Below, piece after piece: positions 58,108 through 64,000 of a stretch of DNA of 64,000 nucleotides. Position 1 is the first letter of the stretch. Every line of letters begins with the position of its first letter. The position numbers were made by a program, and so were the translations under genes. The notes beneath the pieces are model-generated. The model saw only the letters and a list, made by a program, of their open reading frames with translations, was not told the origin of the DNA and did not search any database. Origin of the DNA: Thermochaetoides thermophila DSM 1495. Its lineage: Eukaryota > Ascomycota > Sordariomycetes > Sordariales > Chaetomiaceae. The DNA lies in the NCBI RefSeq assembly GCF_000221225.1, contig NW_006383036.1:311587-375586 (forward strand), in the 5' to 3' direction.

Positions 58108-59475
58108 GCAGGCAGGCAGTTTGCCTTGATCATCATAAGTAATTTCTGTCGTTTCTCATGGCAGTGTAAACACAGCAATTATTCCCTACCTCTATTTCTT
58201 CATGAGTCCCGAGTTACAATGCATTACGTTTTTTAATACCTACCGTAGAGATCAGCCACAGCTTCTACCGGTGGATGTAGGATGGCGGTAAGTCTCTCGG
58301 AGACTGTATGAAACCAGCGAATGGTACTCTGTTTTCTTTCAGTTCTCTTCTCCATTGGCAGCTGTAAAAATCTTAGACTATTAGTAGAAGGAGATGAGCC
58401 TATCAATTTCCCATCTCTGAACAGAGGAGAGGGTATGTACACCGGTCGCAAAATGACCCAGGTCCTGTGATCGTGGGGTTTGCACCCCACGCATCTGGGG
58501 TGGCGGGGTAACAACCCCCCAAGTCTTGGCAGCCCGCATTTCCCCTCGTGGTGCTGTTTGGCTGCAGCCCACTACAGACCTGGCATCTTGGAAACTTTGG
58601 GGAAAACGGGACGGACTGTCCAGTCCCAATCGTAAGTGAGCAGGCAAGAAAACCGTAAGTGAGTCGACTGAGTACAAGCCGGAGCTAGCTGTGGGCGCTG
58701 GCCGTTACATGGTAATAAGAACACTGCGCTGCTGGGCTGGCCTGCAGAGCAGTTGAAGCACTGAAGAACTGGAGAGATAGCTTCTCCACAGGCCATCCCC
58801 AGAACCACCGAGTACCCAGTGACGACACAATCAAAACCCACTGCAGCTCACTGAACGCGCACAAGGAGTGGCTCGGAACAACTTCTGGCCAAGGGAATCA
58901 GCAAGGGAGCCGCCAGGAGTCGCTAGAATCTGGGAGTCAAGTCAGGTGGAGAGAAGCCGGTGCTGGGCGCTGTGGGTAAGCTATCTGCGAATGTGAACGT
59001 GTGAGCCTGTGAATCTGCGGGTCTCTGGGCTGCCTGAACTGTGTGGGCAGGTCCAGGGCTCCATCGGATACCTGCTTCTAAAGTTTCGGCAGCCACTGCC
59101 ACGGGTGCCGAGATTCAAGATGCCACCCCGGCCAGGCATTTGATGATGAGGAGCTCCAGGCAATCTCCTTGTTTCCATCGCAGACTCGCCAAAACAACAA
59201 TAGGCAGCCTGGCGACGAGGTCTGGCACCAGGCACAGCAAAAAGGACTGTCAAGCGACTTTGAACCACATCACCAGTCAAAGGTCAAACCGGACCTACTA
59301 GTTGAGCGACCATCAGCAACCTGAACACCGCCAAAGCCACCAAAACCAGCCCCACGGCAATCCACCACTTCCCAAGAACCCCGCCATCGCTACGACCACA
59401 ACCATCACCAATTACTCGTGTCCCGCAAACCCCTCGAAATCCTCAAACCCCTTCAACCACTTCAACCACTCCGCA
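58108..59475. other. Intergenic, 3' of TMEM19-like gene and long 5' region of SNF1
   Basis: About 1.4 kb that must hold the 3' UTR of the left gene and the promoter and leader of SNF1. From 59302 the SNF1 frame is open without an ATG. A GC-rich segment near 58.45-58.55 kb contains CCCC/GGGG inverted blocks that could form a hairpin. No separate gene is seen. Confidence 0.6.
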
Positions 59476-61641
59476 ATGGCTTCGGCCGACCGCAGCGCCG
59501 CCCCGTCTAGCGGCGACAGCGCTGGCGGCAGTCAGAATCGCCAACAATCGTCGCATCGCGCAGACCGTAGTAGCGAATCGCGACTGAGCCAGTACCAGAT
59601 CATCAAGACTCTGGGCGAAGGCAGCTTCGGCAAGGTGAAGCTGGCCATTCACAAGGGAACCGGCCAGAAGGTCGCCCTCAAGATCATCTCCCGCAAGAAC
59701 TTGCAGACGCGCGACATGAAGGGACGCGTTGAGCGGGAGATCGAGTACCTGCAGCTGCTGCGCCATCCGCACATCATCAAGCTGTATACCGTAATCAAGA
59801 CGCCCGCCGAGATCATCATGGTTCTCGAGTTTGCCGGCGGCGAGCTCTTCGACTACATCGTTCAGCACGGCCGCATGCACGAGGATGAGGCCCGTCGCTT
59901 CTTCCAACAGATGCTATGCGCTGTCGAGTACTGCCATCGCCACAAGATCGTCCACCGCGATCTCAAGCCCGAGAATCTGCTGCTTGACGACAACCTCAAT
60001 GTCAAGATTGCCGATTTCGGCCTGAGCAACATCATGACCGACGGTAACTTCTTGAAAACCAGCTGCGGCTCGCCCAACTACGCGGCTCCCGAGGTCATTA
60101 ATGGCAAGTTGTACGCCGGGCCCGAGGTCGATGTGTGGAGCTGCGGTGTGATCTTGTATGTCTTGCTTGTTGGTCGCCTGCCCTTCGACCACGAGCACAT
60201 CCCGACTCTATTCGCCAAAATCGCACGGGGAAGCTATATGGTTCCCACGTGGATGAGCCCCGGCGCGGCTGGCTTGATCAAGAAGATGCTCGTTGTCAAC
60301 CCAGTGCAACGCGCAACCATCGACGAAATTCGCCAGGACCCGTGGTTCCTCAAGGACCTCCCCGCCTACCTTCACCCGCCCGTCGAGGAATTTTACCACA
60401 CAGGCATCGACCCCAACAAAGCCATTCGACCCAGCGACATTGCCCCGCACATTTCGCCTCAGGAACAGCAAAAACTGCACGAGGAGGTGACAGAAAAGAT
60501 TAGCAAAACCATGGGCTACGGCAAGCAGGATATTGAAGAGGCCCTCGAGTCGGACGAGCCATCGGCTATCAAGGATGCTTACATGATTGTGCGGGAGAAC
60601 AAGCTCATGGAGCATAGCAGTAAGCATCCCAATACATATGTTTTTTTTTTCTCTTGTTTTTTTTTTTTTTCCCTTTTTCAGTTGCAGAACGATTGACATA
60701 AAACAGAACTCACTGGCCTTACTCCCGCCGATGATCCTTCTCACTCCTCCCGGTCGGTCACGAGCACAACCGCACCACGCCTTCCCTACGTCAGTAAGGT
60801 TGGCATTTTGCCCAGCAGCCTTACCGTGTATCATAAGGTTTTCATGGAACGCGAGCGGGCAAAGGCAGAAGGATTGGAACTCGACACCGCACCGATCGCG
60901 CCTGAACCGGCGCCCCAACCACGCAGCCAAGCTGAGCAGGAGGAATCGCTGCGTCGACTCAAGCCCCATTCGCGAAGCTATGCGCGTCTCGACGACGCCA
61001 GTCGCCCACAGGGTCTCACGCCGGCAAATCCGCCCAAGAAGAACAAGCCAGTACGTTGGCAGTTCGGCATCCGTAGTCGGAACGCCCCGTGGGAAGCCTT
61101 GGTGTGTATTTATAAAGCTCTGTACAAGCTCGGAGCCACATGGTTGGTGGATGAGGATTATGATTTTGTACATGGCAATAGAGATGAGGATGAGGATGAT
61201 TACGACTCGGAAGAAGGCGGTTATAGCATGCGAAGACATGGCAGGCATCGCGGCTCATCGAGCGCCGACAGGGAACAGGGGTTTTACAAGTTACCTGCTG
61301 ATCCCTGGAACATCAAAGTGCGCTGGACTACGGACAGTAAGTTCTAAGCCGTTTCTAAGATCTTTCCCCTGAGCCATTGCTGACGGTACTCAGAGCTCCA
61401 GAAACACTCCGTTGCCTCGGGCCTCAGCGACGGCCAGGAAGCCAACGAATTTCAGATTGTCGCGATGCGTATGGACATCCAGATCTACGAAATGGAGTCT
61501 GGAGTTTACCTTGTCGACTTCAAGGTCGACGGTTATGAGACGCCCGATGGCAAACTGCTTGAGGAGAAGGATGTTACCAGCCCGTTCCCATTCCTCGACA
61601 TGGCAGCGCGGCTGATTATGCAGCTTGCAGATGCTGATTAG
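59476..61641 (+). CDS. SNF1: SNF1/AMPK catalytic (alpha) subunit protein kinase
   Basis: Energy-sensing Ser/Thr kinase that lifts carbon catabolite repression by phosphorylating targets such as Cre1/Mig1; acts in a trimer with beta and gamma subunits. Exons 59476-60619, 60707-61336 and 61394-61641 (introns 87 and 57 nt) give 673 residues. The kinase domain spans about 38-290: GEGSFGKV loop 47-54, VALK Lys69, HRDLKPEN with Asp162, DFG at 180-182, and activation-loop Thr195 in LKTSCGSPNYAAPE, the site LKB1-like kinases phosphorylate. A UBA-like autoinhibitory domain follows near 330-375 (MGYGKQDIEEAL), then a linker and the C-terminal beta-subunit-binding and KA1-like domain from about 500 to the end. 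The first intron has two long T runs before its acceptor. The first ATG in frame is at 59476; the frame is open upstream but lacks an ATG. Confidence 0.96.
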
Positions 61642-62930
61642 CATGATGGCGACTCTACCGGGGAGCATTATAGGCGTTTTGTATGGGGGTTCTTGTTTGG
61701 GTTGGTTTTATTTCACAAGCCGAACTCGATATTAAAGGGATGCTGTTTGAAGGCAGACAGGGTCCATTGAAGATGCAAACGATGATACGTGGGGAATGCC
61801 CAAGCGCTAGTCGGTTTTTCTTTAAATCAGGGAACGGATCTATGGTCTGGGGCAGGTGTCATTTGGGGAATGAACCTACGCATAGACGGAAGGTTGCGGC
61901 TTTGTCTTGTCTTGAGGCAAGCATGTATTGGATTTTTGTACACTCTTATTGATGTTAGTGATGAGTTAACCGTGGAATAAGGAGGATTATTCGCTGTGTA
62001 TACTTACCTGGCTATTTACTGCTTGTTAGCGTTGCAGCCCTGGGATTCATCCCACATGTTTATCGGGCAGCAGAGAGTTTCCCATCGAAATGGAGAGAAG
62101 TTACGAGAACTACCTCCCTACTTGTGGTAATCACGGTGAATCAACAATAGCTGGGGTGAGGGGAGGGGAGGAGACAAGCGGCTACGAAGCAAAAATGAAA
62201 CAGTATGAAACCAATTATTGTTGATATGTACTATTCGATTCCCTCCCAGGGAACCAGGACATATATAGTTACTAGGTAGCATAGACCAAACCCGTGCAAC
62301 CCATCCAACCAAGCATATCCTCAACGAAAGAAGCTCCATATCCCCATTTGTTCATCCCCTAAGGACCAAAGGAAAGCGAGAGACACGAAAGGAACCATGA
62401 TGACTAGAATAGCCAGGTTGCTAACTAGCCCAGCAAAACAGACCTGAAGTCATGGACAATCGCCGACAGCAAGAACCCCTAATATCTCCACATGTATGCG
62501 TATTAATGCAAACAAGAAAGGTATTATCAAAACGAAAGAGTGAAACCATATAATCTCGTTCATCAGTCATAACATCCTGTCCATCAGATCAAAAACAGCC
62601 TCGGTCCTTGGTATCATCCCCTATTTTTCGGGGATCACAATCACCAACAAAGCCTCCTCATCCCTACCCACTGCGTTAATGAAAGAAACCGAATTCTAAT
62701 GTCGATCTGACGCTCGCCCATCCTCGACCATCGAAGTAGACCTGCCCGGCCCCCTCCCAACAAGCGGCCTCTCCTTCGCCCACTAATACGATCAAACCCT
62801 ACCAAATGTACCTAGCTCTGCAGATGACAAAGGTTTCTTTTGTTTTTTTCCTCTTTTTTGTATTTTTGGATCGTGACTTGGAACTCAATAGTTTAGCCAA
62901 AACTTCAGCATCACCCTAGCGTATGGATGA
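61642..62930. other. Convergent 3' intergenic region right of SNF1
   Basis: About 1.3 kb between the 3' end of SNF1 (plus) and the 3' end of the gene entering from the right edge (minus). It should contain both 3' UTRs. A T-rich patch near 62.83-62.87 kb lies just beyond the minus-strand stop codon. No gene is recognised. Confidence 0.6.
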
Positions 62931-64000
62931 CTACCTGTCAACTGCAACAGCTTGACCCTGAAGCAGTGCATCCAGTTCCCACGGTTGGAGGGTACTTCTC
63001 CTCCGAGTAGCAACTTTGTTCGCAGCGGCTGCAACAACGTTGGAATGACTGCGTTTGTGCCTTTCTTTGTCCACACTCCTCTGCTGGTGGGACTGGGGCT
63101 CGGCCAGCGTCAATTCATCGACGCCATCGTCGTCGCGATAGCGCATGCTGCCAGCGCGGGCACGTCGCGTTGGGGAAGTGTGAACTGCCGGGTTGTGTCC
63201 GCAGCTACAGCTGCAGTATGCAGTGGCTCCTGTTGCGCTTGTAGTCGCAGAGTCGCTCTCGGACCTCAAGCTGCTTTTGCCGGTGGTTGTTGCCCCTGAT
63301 GCGGTCTCCCCTTCAACGGCGTGGGAGCTAGCTGGTGGAGGGAAACTCTTCAGGTTGTTTGACCTAGCGGCCTTGAGCTTAGCCTTGACCCTTGCGGCAT
63401 CAGCTTCGCGCTCTGATGCAGCAAGTTTCGCGGCGATGGTCTCTGTCGTCAACATAGGCGACTGTTGTGGAGGGAGGAGCGCGGCGTTCCCTGCCGCAGT
63501 CGCACATCCGGTGTTGCAACTGGACCGCGGCAGCGGCAGACGCGAGTTGACGCGTTTGAGTGTGCGCTCAGGTGACCTGGTGGGCGACGGAGCCGTATCC
63601 TCTGAAGCTGAGGCGCGAGCGTGTATCTTGGACGACCCCGACGGGGCCTGCTTCTCGCTGGCTGCGGCGCTCTTAGCAGCGGCAGGACCTGAACGAGATG
63701 ACGCTGCCGAGGCTACGGATCTCGCACGCGGGGCTGACTTGGTTGAGTGATTATCACGATCCGCTTTCCTTGTGGGGGAGCGACCTCGTGAGGCGGCAGT
63801 GCTGGCGGTAGTGCTGGTCGTGGCCGATCTAGAGGGCCGTGACCGCAATACTGGTTTTGCTTCTTTCGCAGCGCTAGCGACCGTCTTGGACGTTGCCCTT
63901 GTTTCCTCCCTCTGAACTCTCCTCGTGGCGGTCGCAGTCTGCTGTGCTTGATCCGACCGTTTGTTCCGTGAAGCGACAGTTGACCTCTTAGCTCCTTCGT
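62931..64000 (-). CDS. C-terminal part of an unrecognised Ser/Ala/Arg-rich basic protein
   Basis: An uninterrupted minus-strand frame enters at the right edge and stops at 62931, giving about 356 residues; the start lies outside the window. I do not recognise the protein. It is low-complexity, rich in Ser, Ala, Thr, Arg and Lys, with many SP/TP sites (RSPTRKA, PSPTRSPER, HTSPTRRAR) that could be kinase targets. A short predicted helix of charged residues lies about 150 residues into the visible part (AAKLAASEREADAARVKAKL), then a Cys cluster (YCSCSCGH), and the end is RRRSTLQPWELDALLQG. High GC and codon-like periodicity support coding. An RNA-, chromatin- or microtubule-binding role would fit the composition, but nothing decides this. 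Confidence 0.75.
   Translation of the reverse strand, partial: EGAKRSTVASRNKRSDQAQQTATATRRVQREETRATSKTVASAAKEAKPVLRSRPSRSATTSTTASTAASRGRSPTRKADRDNHSTKSAPRARSVASAASSRSGPAAAKSAAASEKQAPSGSSKIHARASASEDTAPSPTRSPERTLKRVNSRLPLPRSSCNTGCATAAGNAALLPPQQSPMLTTETIAAKLAASEREADAARVKAKLKAARSNNLKSFPPPASSHAVEGETASGATTTGKSSLRSESDSATTSATGATAYCSCSCGHNPAVHTSPTRRARAGSMRYRDDDGVDELTLAEPQSHQQRSVDKERHKRSHSNVVAAAANKVATRRRSTLQPWELDALLQGQAVAVDR

Noticed and set aside
60208..61248. 346-codon minus-strand frame opposite SNF1
   Set aside because: Antisense shadow of the conserved kinase and its introns; the plus strand carries the recognisable kinase motifs.
1..64000. Transposons, CRISPR arrays or viral insertions
   Set aside because: No transposase, reverse transcriptase, integrase or capsid-like motif, no long terminal or inverted repeats and no regular repeat-spacer arrays were seen by eye; a repeat-library search could still find short eroded copies.

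Overview
The window looks like nuclear DNA of a filamentous ascomycete (Pezizomycotina, most likely Sordariomycetes). The signs are short spliceosomal introns of about 53-118 nt with GT-AG ends and CTRAY branch points, a dispersed 5S rRNA gene, an intron-bearing tRNA-Asp, and families typical of these fungi: a SAT-type non-reducing polyketide synthase, Zn(II)2Cys6 regulators and SNF1. Species cannot be named from sequence alone. The window is gene-poor: eleven protein genes and two RNA genes could be supported in 64 kb, separated by non-coding stretches of up to 11.5 kb. Most gene models were assembled by joining exons by hand at splice sites; phases agree in all of them except one 3' end (18947-19798).

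Left part (1-12.5 kb) is accessory in character. The first 1017 or so residues of a non-reducing PKS (SAT, KS, start of the acyltransferase) run off the left edge on the minus strand. After 7.3 kb without genes comes a secreted Fet3-like multicopper oxidase that lacks the membrane anchor and apparently one of the iron-site acidic residues of true ferroxidases. A pigment or polyketide-tailoring role is therefore more likely than iron uptake.

Middle-left (16-25 kb) is a compact housekeeping block: DNA polymerase epsilon subunit B (minus), a divergent small mitochondrial-like conserved protein (plus), a Sub1/PC4 coactivator (minus) and a divergent large Mdm1-like sorting nexin (plus). A 5S rRNA gene with a TATA-like box follows at 25.7 kb.

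Middle-right (25-56 kb) is a gene desert holding two regulators and a tRNA: a short AflR-like Zn(II)2Cys6 factor (30.2-31.4 kb), tRNA-Asp(GTC) with an 8-nt intron (36.7 kb), and a 969-residue factor with two C2H2 fingers plus a Zn(II)2Cys6 cluster, the architecture of the melanin regulators Cmr1/Pig1 (42.1-45.3 kb). A GC-AG intron is needed to rebuild its second finger.

Right part (56.8-64 kb) returns to conserved genes: a TMEM19/DUF92 membrane protein, the SNF1/AMPK catalytic subunit, and the C-terminal part of a low-complexity basic protein that enters from the right edge.

A non-reducing PKS, a Fet3-like oxidase and a Cmr1/Pig1-type regulator in one 45-kb stretch suggests, but does not prove, a loose pigment-related region. 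No CRISPR, intact transposon or wholly new multi-gene system was recognised.
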